This document shows positions 1 to 10,864 of a stretch of DNA of 64,000 nucleotides, in pieces (the first letter of the stretch is position 1; each line of letters opens with the position of its first letter). Location of the stretch: the NCBI GenBank assembly GCA_004835665.1, contig RBKR01000011.1, positions 1,302,001 through 1,366,000 on the forward strand, given 5' to 3'. Origin of the DNA: Phoma sp. XZ068. Taxonomy: Eukaryota; Ascomycota; Dothideomycetes; Pleosporales; Didymellaceae. Made by a program: the position numbers and the translations under genes. The notes beneath the pieces were generated by a model. That model was not told where the DNA came from. It ran no database searches and saw nothing but the letters and a program-made list of their open reading frames with translations.

Positions 1-567
1 ACATCGATAAACGTTCTAAAAGCAAGCACATCTTCCAAAGGCGTCGAAGTAGACAGTATACCCACCACACCGCCATCACGCTTCGAAGCCCTGACCAAGC
101 GAGAAAGCTACGAGACTCGTGGCCCCGTCGAGCTGTCTTCCTTAGGCCAAACAACACGCGCAAGACTTGGCGACGTTGTCCTTGCGCGCAGTGGCGACAA
201 AGGCGGTAATGCAAACATCGGTATCTTCATCCCTACTCAGCTGCCTTCGGCTTACCCTGCTTCGTCACCTCTTTACAGCGAGTCATGGAATTGGTTGCGC
301 ACATATCTAACGATTCCGAAGATGAAGGAGATGTTTGGGGAAAGCTGGAGCGACAAGTTCTACATCGAGCGAGTGGAGTTCCCGAGAATCATGGCAGTGC
401 ACTTTGTAGTGTATGGGGTGCTGGGTCGAGGTGTAAGTGGAAGTAGTAGGCTTGACTCGTTTGCGAAAGGTATGGGTGACTGGCTGAGAGATGTTGAGGT
501 CGACGTACCGGTCAAGCTTTTAGAAGGGCGGAGGAAGGCTTCAAGTGCGGATGCAGCCAGGCTGTAA
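1..567 (+). CDS. AtuA-like / DUF1446 family protein, C-terminal part
   Basis: The 5' end lies outside the window. Frame 1 is open from base 1 to the stop at 565-567 (188 residues). The stretch RLGDVVLARSGDKGGNANIG is the signature of the C-terminal ferredoxin-like domain found after DUF1446 in AtuA-type proteins. In bacteria these work in acyclic terpene (citronellol/geraniol) catabolism; the fungal substrate is not established. A conserved WNWLRTYLT and a VHFVVYGVLGRGVS segment follow. The protein ends in Ala-Arg-Leu, which fits the PTS1 consensus, so a peroxisomal location is plausible (inference). Family assignment is firm, function is not. Confidence 0.85.
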   Translation, partial: TSINVLKASTSSKGVEVDSIPTTPPSRFEALTKRESYETRGPVELSSLGQTTRARLGDVVLARSGDKGGNANIGIFIPTQLPSAYPASSPLYSESWNWLRTYLTIPKMKEMFGESWSDKFYIERVEFPRIMAVHFVVYGVLGRGVSGSSRLDSFAKGMGDWLRDVEVDVPVKLLEGRRKASSADAARL

Positions 568-912
568 ATGTACTGACATAACTTGCGATGCAAATGATGA
601 AAAGCAATACAAGGGAGTCGTTGTGATGGAAGTGTAGGTGTTGCCAAGCCCCCAATGACGCACAAGTCTTTGTAACAACGTTGCAACCACGACACAGCCA
701 CAACTTCAATCATCGTTGTTTGCTGCGCCGCCTGTTTGCCTTCAGGTGACACAAATAATCGACCGCATCACTGGAACTTGTTTGCTCCTTTGTTGGACTT
801 GTGAACTCACCTCGTGCTGACCCCAGCGCCGCTAAGCTTGTCCTAGTCTTCGTACCACATCTCCCTCACCACCTTTGCAGATCACCTCAAGAATAACATT
901 CAAGTCGCAATC
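568..912. other. Intergenic region upstream of the SPRY gene
   Basis: 345 bp holding the 3' flank of the AtuA-like gene and the promoter/5' UTR of the SPRY gene. The last 120 bp are pyrimidine-rich, as usual for fungal leaders. I see no gene or clear motif. Confidence 0.6.
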
Positions 913-2094
913 ATGTTTAGGAAATTGAAAGAGAAGATGAAAGGCGACGATCATGGAACTCAACAACACTCGTCCGGTGGACAGCCGCAACAGCAACTAC
1001 AATCCAACAATCCGTATTACTCGTCTTCACAACAGCAGCAACACCACGCTGCTCCTACGGAGAAGTATCAAGCACCGCCAGGCCCCCCTCCCATCCAATC
1101 TTCATCAAAGTCAGAGTATCAGGCTCCTCCAGGCCCACCTCCAGGACAATCTTCATCGTCAAACTATGCCCCCCCAGGCCAGCCCCCGTCACACTACTCT
1201 CAACAGCCACCACCAAGCTATGAAGCTCCGGTGCAGCACAATTGGCAAGTAATCCCAGACACTGCACTGCTGCCTCCGCCGCCATCGATTGGCTATGAGA
1301 GCTCGCCCACCGCGAACTCGTCCATGGAAGAAGGCGACCGCGCCTACGCTTGGTGTAATGCAAATCCTCTTTGGCCACCCTATAACATCGCACCATCCAC
1401 ACATATCGCCATTCACAACGCACAACTTGCACTTTTGAGAGCGCCAAGCTTCGTTGGCGACATCATGCCACAGCCACAAGCCGGGCACTGGAAGGTCCGG
1501 ACGCGCGCCAACTGCCGCGACTCTAGCATCCTGACAAATTTGCCAATGTACTCCGCTCTGGTAGATACACCTTTGCGCACTCAGCAACCCAAGACGATCT
1601 ATTTCGAGCTCAGAGTCACTGGCATTGGTCGAGGCGGGCATTCCCTCGAAGAAGCAGATGCTGGTATCGCAGTCGGCTTTGTCGCGCCACCATATCCCAC
1701 CTTCCGACTTCCCGGCTGGCAGCGTGGGAGTTTGGGCGTGCACGGCGATGATGGGAGGAGGTATGTGAACGACACATGGGGCGGTGTCGACTTCACGACT
1801 GCGTTCGCACCCGGCGACACAGTGGGCATTGGCATGACGTTTACGATCCCAAAGAATCCACCAAGCTATGAGGCAACGCAGCAGGGCACATTGATGGACA
1901 TCGAGGTGTTCTTCACGAGGAACGGGAAGAAGGAGGGTGGTTGGGATGGAAATGAGGAGCTGGATGCCAGGAGTGAGGGAGGCACGATTGGGCTGAAGGG
2001 TGACTTCGATTTGTTTCCGGCGATTGGAGTGTTCGGTGGTGTAGACTTTGAGGTTTTCTTCCACCCTTCCCAGTGGATGTACCGGCCGTTTTGA
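913..2094 (+). CDS. Proline/glutamine-rich SPRY-domain protein with PPxY motifs
   Basis: A single exon of 393 aa. Residues 1-140 are disordered and rich in Gln, Ser and Pro, with repeated APPGPPP-type blocks. The C-terminal half (about 180-390) is a SPRY/B30.2 domain: IYFELRVTGIG, then GIAVGFVAPPYP, GWQRGSLGVHGDDGRRY, GDTVGIGM, VFFTRNGKK and LFPAIGVFGG are its standard strands. Two PPSY motifs (PPPSYEAP before the domain, NPPSYEAT inside it) can bind WW domains, as in Rsp5/Nedd4 adaptors such as yeast Ssh4/Ear1. No transmembrane segment is visible, unlike those adaptors. The SPRY call is firm; an Rsp5-adaptor role is inference. Confidence 0.88.
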   Translation: MFRKLKEKMKGDDHGTQQHSSGGQPQQQLQSNNPYYSSSQQQQHHAAPTEKYQAPPGPPPIQSSSKSEYQAPPGPPPGQSSSSNYAPPGQPPSHYSQQPPPSYEAPVQHNWQVIPDTALLPPPPSIGYESSPTANSSMEEGDRAYAWCNANPLWPPYNIAPSTHIAIHNAQLALLRAPSFVGDIMPQPQAGHWKVRTRANCRDSSILTNLPMYSALVDTPLRTQQPKTIYFELRVTGIGRGGHSLEEADAGIAVGFVAPPYPTFRLPGWQRGSLGVHGDDGRRYVNDTWGGVDFTTAFAPGDTVGIGMTFTIPKNPPSYEATQQGTLMDIEVFFTRNGKKEGGWDGNEELDARSEGGTIGLKGDFDLFPAIGVFGGVDFEVFFHPSQWMYRPF

Positions 2095-2765
2095 TGAAGA
2101 GTTGATCTGAGGTCATCCTATCGACGGACGGCAGATTTGGTCCGTGACTATTCGTGTAATTCAGAAATGTATCGTTACGGCATGTGTTTTCACATTGACT
2201 TTCCCTTCGTTGCCAGCACCTTGCAATGTGCTACCTGTCATCATCATGTTTGCTCCCCCGGTAAACAGGAGCACAAGTGCGTCGGATTCCAACGTCTCCT
2301 GGCTGTCATGCGATCTGGTCAAGACGGACGGTACATTTGAGATGTAAACAGATCGCAGTTGCTTCAGATGTCTCGCGTGCAGCTTCACAGCGCCGAATGC
2401 AAATGAGCTGGGTTATAAGGGTCACATCACCAGTGTGAATACCTCAAAATCAAATGAAGACCTTACTGGATTAGCAGGGTGTCCACGATAGAGGGTCGCA
2501 AGCATGATGAAAGATGTGAACGCGTTTTGGGGCCGGAACGCGAGCATTGTACCTTCCAGCTGTCATCTACATGCGCCATGAACGGTACGATGCCCAGGAA
2601 TTGTGCTCTATCATTTCAACGCAGTTGCAACACTATGTGGCCACACGGTAGCCAGGGATGCTACCTCTCTTTTGAGCAGATTCAGCTTAGTATGGTTGGA
2701 GATGAAGAAAGCCAAAACATGCTGAAAAACGTAAAAATAAGAAAATATCACTGATCATGATCCGT
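2095..2765. other. Intergenic, no gene seen
   Basis: Convergent 3' flanks of the SPRY gene and the kinase-like gene. Only short open frames without family resemblance occur here. Confidence 0.6.
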
Positions 2766-3727
2766 TCAAGATCCTGGGAATGGAGGCAGTGATGGTGGCG
2801 GTGTAATGTCACGAGATTCCAAGTTCGAGTACAAGTCGTCGAAACTTGGATATGTTACATAAATGTTTGCACAGAGTTACCTCGGCACTTACCTGAATTT
2901 GTCATTAATTAGCAGGCGTTGCAGTATGTCTTCCTCGTCGGCACCAGGCGTTGGGGAATAGCGAAGAAGCTGCTCGAACCAGATATCGTCTATAGCGCAT
3001 AGGTCTCGGAAAACATGAGTTTCAAATACGGCTGGGTAAAACCCAGCGAAAGCCCAGTCGAAGGAGCAAATCATCAAGTCTGCCAACATACAGATGTTCC
3101 GTCTAACTAGATCCATATGACGAATAGTAAGCCGCTGTTGGTGAGCGAGAGATATCAGCGGCTGCTTGACGATTGCAAGCCTTTTATTAAACCAGAGTTC
3201 CCTATCGTTGATGGTTCTTAGAGTGCAGCCGGTGCCGCTCTCAGACCAGAGGTAGCCGTACGCAGCACCACCTCCAACAGGGCCAGGTGCTTCATCTTTA
3301 GCCATCGGAATTGTAGCGAGATGTTGAACTGCATTCATCGTATGCTTTGCAATACTCGGATCGCTGTGTACATCGAGCGTATCTAAGCTCACCCCAGACA
3401 CGAATTCCATAACAATAAAACCCATGTCGAAACCAAATGAAGCATCTTCGAAGTAGCGAAACACTTGTGGTATGTACAGGATGGCACTGTCCACATGAAG
3501 ACGCGCGTGGATCTGATTTGCAGCCTCTTGGAAACGGACACCTATTCCAAACTTCACAGCCAACTTTTCGGATAGTTTTGTTAATTGGTTTCCGTGAGGG
3601 GATCCAGCAAAATGGGGGTATTCATGCACAACTTGACAATGTCGTCGTTGCTCCAAGGAAGGAGGTCCTGGCAAGACACCAATTTCTGGGTATGGGTCGT
3701 CCTTGGTAGACACAGAAGCTGAGGCAT
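2766..3727 (-). pseudogene. Frameshifted aminoglycoside-phosphotransferase-like kinase
   Basis: The deduced exons are 3727-2893 and 2844-2766, with a 48-bp intron (donor GTAAGT, acceptor CCAAG). The body carries APH/choline-kinase-fold motifs: LAVKFGIGVRFQEAANQ (N-lobe lysine), FIVMEFVSGVSLD (hinge), RHMDLVRRNI (HxDxxxxN catalytic loop) and CSFDWAFAG (metal-binding Asp). The N-terminal part typical of this fungal family (WSNDDIVKLC) is in another frame and hits a stop at about 3582, exactly where the next frame continues with TKLSEKLAVKFG. A one-base loss near 3580-3600 explains this best. It could be a real inactivating mutation, a sequencing error, or a poorly matching intron. The start is taken at the ATG at 3727; the substrate is unknown. 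Confidence 0.7.
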
Positions 3728-4340
3728 TGTTATATAGAGAATGGAAGCATGAACATTCACGCTTCTCGAGCTCCCAAGTGAGGACAATGCCAAGACAGAT
3801 GCGCCAAACCCGTTTGAGCAAATGTTACTCTCTGCCAATAATTGATGCTTTGTTCTTAAGTGCCTAACTGTACTTTTCAAACAGCTAGATTCATAGGCTT
3901 GATCTGTTAAATTAAATGGTAAAATTCGTGTCAAATATGTAGCGCAAACCGTGTTATAATGTCCAAAGCGGAAGGCGCAATGGCTAAGCACTCCGCAACC
4001 TTTCGCAAAGTATCCCAAATCGAACAATTACACCGTTGCAATACCACGGCCCTCGAGCCAATATATTCGAGAGACTTTCCTCCTTTGAACTAGGGACGTG
4101 AGCGCATTGCACACGTGCCTGGGAATCCTGCCGAGGCAGGATTTTAGCGCCAAACCCGCCGTATTCACATGCGTCAAGTCCGAATCGATCTACATCATCA
4201 TTGTCACAAGCCTCCGAGCTGCAAGCTGTTCATATACCCCGGATCCTCCACACCCCGTTTTTGCTCTTTCCCAGATTAGCTGTACAGTACATTTCAATCA
4301 CCCACGGAATTAATTCAAAGACACGATCAATCCGCCCAAC
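3728..4340. other. Divergent intergenic region, kinase-like gene / SCP2
   Basis: About 610 bp between two divergent starts. It contains the SCP2 promoter and a pyrimidine-rich leader. No further gene or convincing motif is seen. Confidence 0.55.
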
Positions 4341-4898
4341 ATGTCTCTCGCACTCGGTGAGTAGCTCCCAAGCGCACGCTTACTCTCCTTCTCGACTCCA
4401 CTCAGCGAGGAGATTCAACAGCGCCTCATATGAATGTATCATTCGCTAACATCAAAACCCAGCCGACTTCCCCTCCTCCGCCGCCTTCGACGCCATCCAA
4501 GCCTCCCTCTCCGCCTCACCTGCCGACCGCAAAGCCGCCATAAAATCTGGCAACGCCATCTTCGCCTTCACGCTCAAGAACGGCGGCAAGGAAGAATCAT
4601 GGCACATTGACCTGAAGGAGACAGGCACCGTAGGCCGGGGCGTTGCACCCGAGGGCAAGAAGGCGGCCGTCACGCTGGTGCTCAGCGACGCCGAGTTCGC
4701 GAAGCTGGTTGAGGGCAAGGCAAATGCGCAGAAGCTGTTTATGAGCGGGAAGTTGAAGGTCAAGGGTGATGTTATGAAGGCGACGAAGTTGTAAGTTTAC
4801 CTTCACGAGTGAAGATGTATGTGGGAGTAGGGACTAACGCGCGCAGGGACCCGATTCTGAAGAAGGCGCAGGCGCAGGCGCCGAAGAGCAAGTTGTAG
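4341..4898 (+). CDS. SCP2 sterol/lipid-transfer protein, peroxisomal
   Basis: Three exons (4341-4356, 4463-4790, 4847-4898) encode 131 aa. The first exon is only 16 nt (MSLAL plus one base). The donor GTAAGT at 4791 overlaps an apparent TAA stop, so an unspliced reading would end early and lose the targeting signal. The whole protein is one SCP2 domain: a helical start, then NAIFAFTLKNGGKEESWHIDL, GVAPEGKKAAVTLVLSD, FAKLVEGKANAQKLFMSGKL and KVKGDVMKATKLDPILKKA. It ends in Ser-Lys-Leu, a canonical PTS1. Length and layout match the small stand-alone fungal SCP2 proteins that bind acyl chains in peroxisomes. Confidence 0.93.
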
Positions 4899-5628
4899 TG
4901 TAAATACCCAGCATGTGTCGAAACAATATCAACAGCAACTCAACCCAGAACGGGAACTTTGATTGAGACGTGAGTGTTTGTTGTGTGCTTGAGGAACGAC
5001 ATGTATTATACCCTGTTCAGGGAGGACAAAGGAAAGTTCATTGAATGATCGTGAGCATGCTAGTCATGGCATGGTATCTACAAGTTTCGCGCCTATCTAT
5101 CATGCTATATCGTTTTTCGTTCAAGTTTCGTAAAGTATGTTCGTGAAGAAGGCCGTTATTCGGGGCATAAAGATCTCCGAAGAGCTCGTCAAAGAAAAGC
5201 AGAGACATAAGAGAGGTCAGGTCCAGTCGTAAGTGTCAAGTTGAAAGCAAGACAGAACAAAGGAAAAGAAAGAAAAAGAGATAGTCTTAAGGAAAGACAA
5301 AAGAGACCGAGCCGCAGCGCATACCGTTGCTTCATACTGGCTGGTGGCCAGAGGAAGCTGGTACTTGCGCCTTGCGGCCGTCGTAAGCAATCGCAACCGT
5401 CACCGCCTATTGTCCCCCGTTTTGATCCTACGGTAGGCTGGTGAGAGAACTCCAATTCCAAACCCTGGGTATCACCGTGATTATCTTGACTTGACCGGAC
5501 CACAGTACCTCTTGTACTCCACCAACACCGCAGCTAGTGCGTACATGAAATTATAGTAATAACACCGCCAATTAACCTCGTCTCATATCTTCTTCTGAAT
5601 AAGATGGGGGAGGAAAGACATCTGGTGT
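4899..5628. other. Intergenic, no gene seen
   Basis: Convergent 3' flanks of SCP2 and the F-box gene. It includes a purine-rich stretch (about 5245-5310, AAAGAAAG-like). The open frames here are low-complexity and unsupported. Confidence 0.6.
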
Positions 5629-7237
5629 CTATTTCCACGATGAGATGCGCAGGAAGCGCTTCATGTGGTCTGCGTCAAAGAAGCTGTCCTTTTTGTTAGG
5701 CGTGCCAATGGCAGGACTCTTCTTGAGCTTCTGGTTAGGCTTGCTGAGCCAGCGCGACAATGTGTGGCCACCTCGGTCCTTGCTTGCGTCCTCGATGGCT
5801 TGGTCGACTTCCTCCAGAAGGGGGCCCATGATCCGGGGCTCGGCGTCGATCGGGGAGAGCATGATAGGAACGTCCATGACCTCTTCCTGGGTCTTCTTCC
5901 AGCGGTCGCTGCCGGTGATGACGGTTAGAGGCTGGAGCGCATCGTCCCAGCTGCCCTCGCGGAGTTTGACGTCTTCAAAGTTGAACTCGATGAGCGTGCG
6001 GCGGTGTGTTTCGATGAAGTTTGAGATCTGGGCAGAGTCCATGACAGCGTTCTCCAGCTCCATGCAGCGGAGGCGGGTGAACCGGAGAGGCTTGGGGCCC
6101 TTGACCTCGCCGCGCATGGTTGGGTGTGTCATCTCGTCCTCAACGGGCTGCATGCATGGCTCCTTATCCAAGGAAAGGGGAGAAGGGCCACGCTCACCCT
6201 TCCATCGGAAGTGTAGTCGCGTGACACCACGTGACAAAGTTCGTAAGTAGGCGTGAAGGATGCGCAGGTGTTCGATCGATTGCGCGCGCATCTTGTCTGA
6301 CGAGGTGGCGAAGGGAATGGATTCCATGCAGATTGAAAGCCTTCGGATTTGGGTCCAGCGCTTGGCCGAGGATGGGGTGCTTCCAAAACCGTGCATAGGG
6401 TGAAGGTAGAGAAGGCCGCCAGCGTGGATGGGGTGCATTGACAGGGCTGTCAGACTGTACAGTGGCGCGCGCTCGACTGCGATCCGGATCGAGATGAGCG
6501 CGTAGTCGACCACTGTCCGGCGGTGTCGAATTTGGTTATTTGAGCCTGGGCACGAGATCTTCAGGTGTACGAGGTTGATAAGCTCGGAGAAGGCAGAAAC
6601 AAAAGAGGGGACATTTGTTGCTGCATGGAAAAGAGGAGGGTACTGCTTGACAAGAAGGTCTTGCATCTCCCAGCTTCCGTACTTTGGCGTCTTGTCCTTG
6701 GCGGGGCCATTTTGCGGGTTCTGGACCTGGGGCTCATAGACGAATTGCAGCTCGGATCCGGTCTCTGGGTCAATAACTGGTGGCAGGAAGGTCTCTGGAG
6801 TGTGAGGCATGTGGAAGGTGAGTGTCTTGATGTGGCGTCCTATCCTGGAAAGCGCTTCGAGGCGCGCGGGCTTGGTGAAAGTTGATGATTTGAAAGTGGT
6901 AGTGACTGAGTCGAAAAGAAAAGGCGCAGCGCGTGTCGACATGTCATGGCATACGAGGCGGAAGTTGGCAAGGTCCTCTGGTTCCATCTGCTCCAGCATG
7001 TTGTCGCGACATTTGTCGTTCAACCAAAACCGGAGAAAGACCGAGCTGGTCGACAGGACAAGATTGCATACTGAACCATAAGATCGCACCGCTGCGTTCT
7101 GTTAATGATGGTTGCCACACGAGGCTGGGCTCAGGGCGTCTTACATCGTCCATCTGCTGTGGTCGTGGGCGATAATGGTATCTCACCAAAAAGCAATCTC
7201 GAGCTGGCATTGGAAGCAGTTGTCGCACGGCTGGCAT
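5629..7237 (-). CDS. F-box-like protein
   Basis: The main exon is 7098-5629. Upstream, a 46-bp intron (7144-7099; GTAAGA donor, ATTAAC branch, ACAG acceptor) joins in phase to an exon ending at 7145, so the start is ATG 7237 (520 aa) or ATG 7153. The first in-frame ATG without splicing (6999) would cut into the F-box, because WLNDKCRDNMLEQMEPEDL plus ANFRLVCHDM aligns over the whole F-box pattern. The rest lacks clear LRRs but has leucine-rich segments typical of fungal F-box proteins (LINLVHLKISCPG, FTRLRCMELENAVM). It probably supplies substrate binding to an SCF ubiquitin ligase; the target is unknown. Confidence 0.72.
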
Positions 7238-9288
7238 AACTGCTTTGGCTATCCCCCGAGTAGGAGCGCTTCAGCGCGGGCGGCGACTGGCGCTGAGAAT
7301 ACATTGGATGGAGGTGTATTGGATGGCATTCAAGAATCTGTGGAAAAGCTGCGTCAGAGTGTCGGTCTGGTGGGTAGTTGCAAGTAGGGCGTCGTCATAA
7401 GAGGTTCGCAAAGAGTTGGGGAAGCTCGAGCCGTCAATGAATCGTCAATATTCAGGAGTGCATGAAAAGTCGGTGAATGTGGTCAACCTCCAGGGCATCG
7501 TGGAAACCTCAGGAACCCGGGCACCCTCGAGGAGCTAGTATTTACCGCATCCTCGACATGCGGGGCCGCGCTACACGTGAGATGCAGGTATGAGTCAAAC
7601 ATGTTGTGATGATGGCAGTGAATCCCGTCCCAAAATCCGAGCTCTTCTCTTTGCGGCCAGTTTATTGAGCGAAAAACACGACCATATCACGGTGGGAGAG
7701 CGTGTTCATATGGTGTTCGACGCGACGATTCGGCCGCTGGGTCGAGTGGGGTTGCTGCCTGGAGCCGGCTTGAAACGTTTCATGGGTTGCAGCGAATGGG
7801 AAGGCATTCTGTGCGGGACAGGGCATGCAGCTCTTGCAGTAGTACTGCAGTAGTTTCTTGGGCGTTGTGGCTGGACGCACACGACTGGCGGTCAGCGCTC
7901 GAAGTCGCGTGTAGCAGTGGCAAGGCGCGTTAACTCCCGTCTGCGCTACTGTGCACATTGCCATGGAGAGTCGCGATTCGAGGAGCAAAACAAAAACATT
8001 CTGCGTCTGGCTGCAGTTCCTGCGCTGGTTTGCGTGTTCGCGCCTGTCGAAAATGCAGCAGTCGTGAACGTGCGCGAAACAAAGTTATCGATAAGGTGCC
8101 GGAAGGCACGTCCCGCCGCTCAGCTTGACCGTAGCCCACACCGTCCGCCACATCATCATATATGGCCAGCTGCCCTCGTTGTGAAACAGTGAAGTGTTGA
8201 ATCATTTTACTCAAACTTTGGATCACCGTGCTTCAACAAATCGTCTTGGTAAGATAAGCGAGGCCATGTCAACACTATTCCTACTCTTTCACTAGAGATA
8301 TGCCACAACTGGTCTAGTCTGCACACAATCAATCTCGATACAAAAATCAAGGAAGGCATACCTAGCAACGAGTGCGATAACGAAAGACAACAAACTCTTC
8401 TCACAGACAACACAACAACAACAAACCTTTCGCCATGTTGGGCCTCTTTCCTTCCAGAACAAGGTCAGCGCATACTATCCTGACTCGCCCCCCACCACTA
8501 GCCTCTCGACCCGCAGCGACTCCAGGATCCTTTTCAGGCGAGCAGCATCGTGCATGTCTTGGCCAGACGCACGACTTTGCACCGTCCACGGCTTCTGCCA
8601 TCTTTCCGCCCGAGACTGCTGCAAAAATGCCGCACTTGCATGAACTGGCCTTTTCACCGGTCTTTTGGCCGTCGAGTCTCGTTGGCTCTTTAAGCTCTTT
8701 GTTTGTTTACATTTGTGTGGACGCGATCAACGTGTTCTATAGAGCAGCCTCGTCAAAAGCAGGTCTGAATTGTGTGAGGGCCTTTCAGTGTCCTGTCAGA
8801 CCTCATCTCATCCTTCGCGGCCGTTTCCGCAGATCCAGTTCATCACGCTACGCAGGTACCATTGCCGAGTCTGACCATATTCAGGCCATGCTGGTGGGTC
8901 AGGATTCATTGGATGAAGACGGTGAATTGATGTGCTGTCAAAGCCATAGTACCATGTCCGGGTCGAACTCGGCCGGTAACATGGACCTAGAAGCTTCGAT
9001 CGCGATATTATGATTGGGCTCGCTTTACGCTCGGACGTGAAACATGGCAGGTCTGTTTCGTTTCAAGTACTCATTTTGGCCTCAGTAAGGCTATTGAGGT
9101 ATTAAGTGATTGGCTAGAAACGTACTGTGTAGTAGTTCGGCCGTCGTGCTGCGGCCCGGGGTGCTCCTCCACTTCCACTTTCGTCATACCTAACGGCTGT
9201 CCATTCCCATCGTGGACGGGTGAGCCATCCACTGCCCACGTTGTGTCACCAGATGCTACTCTGTTCGGCCCACAGTCGTGTGACTCTT
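7238..9288. other. 2-kb gene-poor stretch
   Basis: It lies between the F-box gene start and the arrestin gene end. Apart from the doubtful frame at 8435-9013, I see no coding signal, repeat or transposon end. Confidence 0.5.
8435..9013 (+). CDS. Hypothetical protein, doubtful
   Basis: An open frame of 192 aa whose ATG is preceded by a CA-rich leader (ACAACAACAACAAACC) that looks like a real fungal 5' UTR. The product has no domain I recognise; a hydrophobic patch (SLVGSLSSLFVYICVDAINVF) sits near residue 85. Composition is unremarkable and there is no second supporting exon. It may be an orphan gene, a lncRNA leader or chance. Confidence 0.25.
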   Translation: MLGLFPSRTRSAHTILTRPPPLASRPAATPGSFSGEQHRACLGQTHDFAPSTASAIFPPETAAKMPHLHELAFSPVFWPSSLVGSLSSLFVYICVDAINVFYRAASSKAGLNCVRAFQCPVRPHLILRGRFRRSSSSRYAGTIAESDHIQAMLVGQDSLDEDGELMCCQSHSTMSGSNSAGNMDLEASIAIL

Positions 9289-10864
9289 TCATCGCCTCTT
9301 CTCATCCGAGAACCTCGGTGCCCCTTCCGGCACAGGAGGAGGTTGGTATGTCCCCCTGTATCCGTTAATCGGAGGCAGGTCCTGTCCGATTGCTTCCTCA
9401 TAAGTTGGGGGCGGCGCCTCGAAAGAGTCACTTTGTGGCCTTGTCGTCGCGTTAGGAGAAGTGCTTGGTCCACCAAAGCCTGCGTGAGTTGGCATTGTGG
9501 GCGTGTGCGGTCTTTGCGCCTGCGGCGGTACACCGAGGTTAGAAGTCTTGCCTGCCTCTCCTGTCAAAGCAGCCTCGAGTAACGCTTGCGGAGGAGCAAT
9601 GCCAGAGTAGACCTTTACGGGCAATCTCAAGGGCAAGACTACCAGCTGATCCTCGCCTTGCTTGTAAGAGCCGTAGCCGATACCCACGCGCACTTCCAGC
9701 TCGTAGAAACGTGACAAGTTACACGTTTGGAAGGTTGGTGGGACGGTGTTTGGAATTGGCTTCCCTGACCAGTACTCTGGGTTCACAGGCACCTCTGTTT
9801 CTAGAGGATCCGTAGGCGAGCCAAGTGGAATTGCCATGTTGCTGAATGAGCAAAGAATCCAACTGTTTGACTCTGTCCGAGAGACCTCATGCGCACGCAC
9901 CTTGGTGTAGCCGATCAATTCGATCTGAAGCATTTGAAGGTATACATTCTTCGTGCGTGCGCTCATACTCTTCATGAGCAGCCTTAAAGGAAGGTCTTGG
10001 TTAGCTGTCAAAATAGCGGGGTTCGGTAACCGAGCATCAAGTGCTACGCGTGGTGGCGGGCCTGAAGATGTGGGCGACGTGGGCGACGAGGGCGATGATG
10101 GTATGCTCTTCGATGAGCTTTTCCTATCAAACAAACCTGGCTTTTTCCCTGCTGCTACTGCTGCAACGCTCGGCGCATTTTCCAGAAACTGATGTTGTCT
10201 CCTCGCGTATGCCTCGCCATCTTGCCGTTCAGTCCGCGGGGGCTCAATTGGTAGCAGTGTAAAGTTTGCGACTGCCCTTGGGTTCTCTTTGAATAGCGAC
10301 GGCCTGTTCACCGTGACTTTCACAAAGTATCGGATCTCCGCCTCGCCAGGAAAGCCGGTCAAGGACGGCGGTAATGTAGACCTGAGATGATGTGTTGGGG
10401 CTTTTGCGAATTCGGGTATAGCGTTTGCGAAGGAGATGTTCGAGATAGGTGCAGTCGATTGCTGCGCATGGCAGGAAGTATTCAAGGGGATCTGTACATG
10501 TCAGCTTACGTGTAGCACTCGATATAGTGTAACGTACTTTGAACTTGAAGGGGTACTCAAAGTTACCAGCGTTCATAGTGAAGCCAGTCTTGTTGTTGGT
10601 AAGGAGATCCTCGGCCTGCATGTTCGCCGGCCACACAACTTCAGTCTTGTACAGGACCTTATGCACCTCCAGTACAGGTCTTTGCTTGTCCGGTCTGCTT
10701 GGGTGTATCGGTGCAAGTAGTCTCGTTTTTGACTCGCCTTCGAGCTTTACTACAATGCTGCTGACATTGGTAGGATTAGGCACCCGAAGAAATACTCTCC
10801 CTTGAATAACATCAAGATTGGTATAGTGCTCGTGCGGATGATCGAGCGCAATTGAAACCAACAT
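9289..10864 (-). CDS. Arrestin-domain protein with PPTY motif (ubiquitin-ligase adaptor type)
   Basis: Two exons, 10864-10538 and 10491-9289, with a 46-bp phase-0 intron; 509 aa. The N-terminal arrestin fold opens with a strand-rich segment containing GRVFLRVPNPTNVSSIVVKL and continues across the splice (NFEYPFKFK joined to IPLNTSC) to FPGEAEIRYFVKVTVNRPSL, the usual end of the N domain. A Ser/Pro linker (about 185-210) leads to the C domain (VALDARLPNP, LRLLMKSMSARTKNVYLQML, RFYELEVRVGIGY). The C-terminal tail is disordered and carries PPPTYEEA, a PPxY site for Rsp5-type WW domains. Such alpha-arrestins recruit the ligase to plasma-membrane transporters or receptors (established for yeast ARTs and the Aspergillus PalF/CreD families). 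The exact paralogue is not determined. Confidence 0.9.

Noticed and set aside
1189..2064. 291-codon open frame antisense to the SPRY gene
   Set aside because: It mirrors a real coding exon; no domain, leader or splice support.
3560..3660. Intron as the cause of the frame change in the APH-like kinase
   Set aside because: The only in-phase option (GTCAAG donor, GAAAAG acceptor) would remove conserved residues present on both sides of the break, so a one-base change is more likely.
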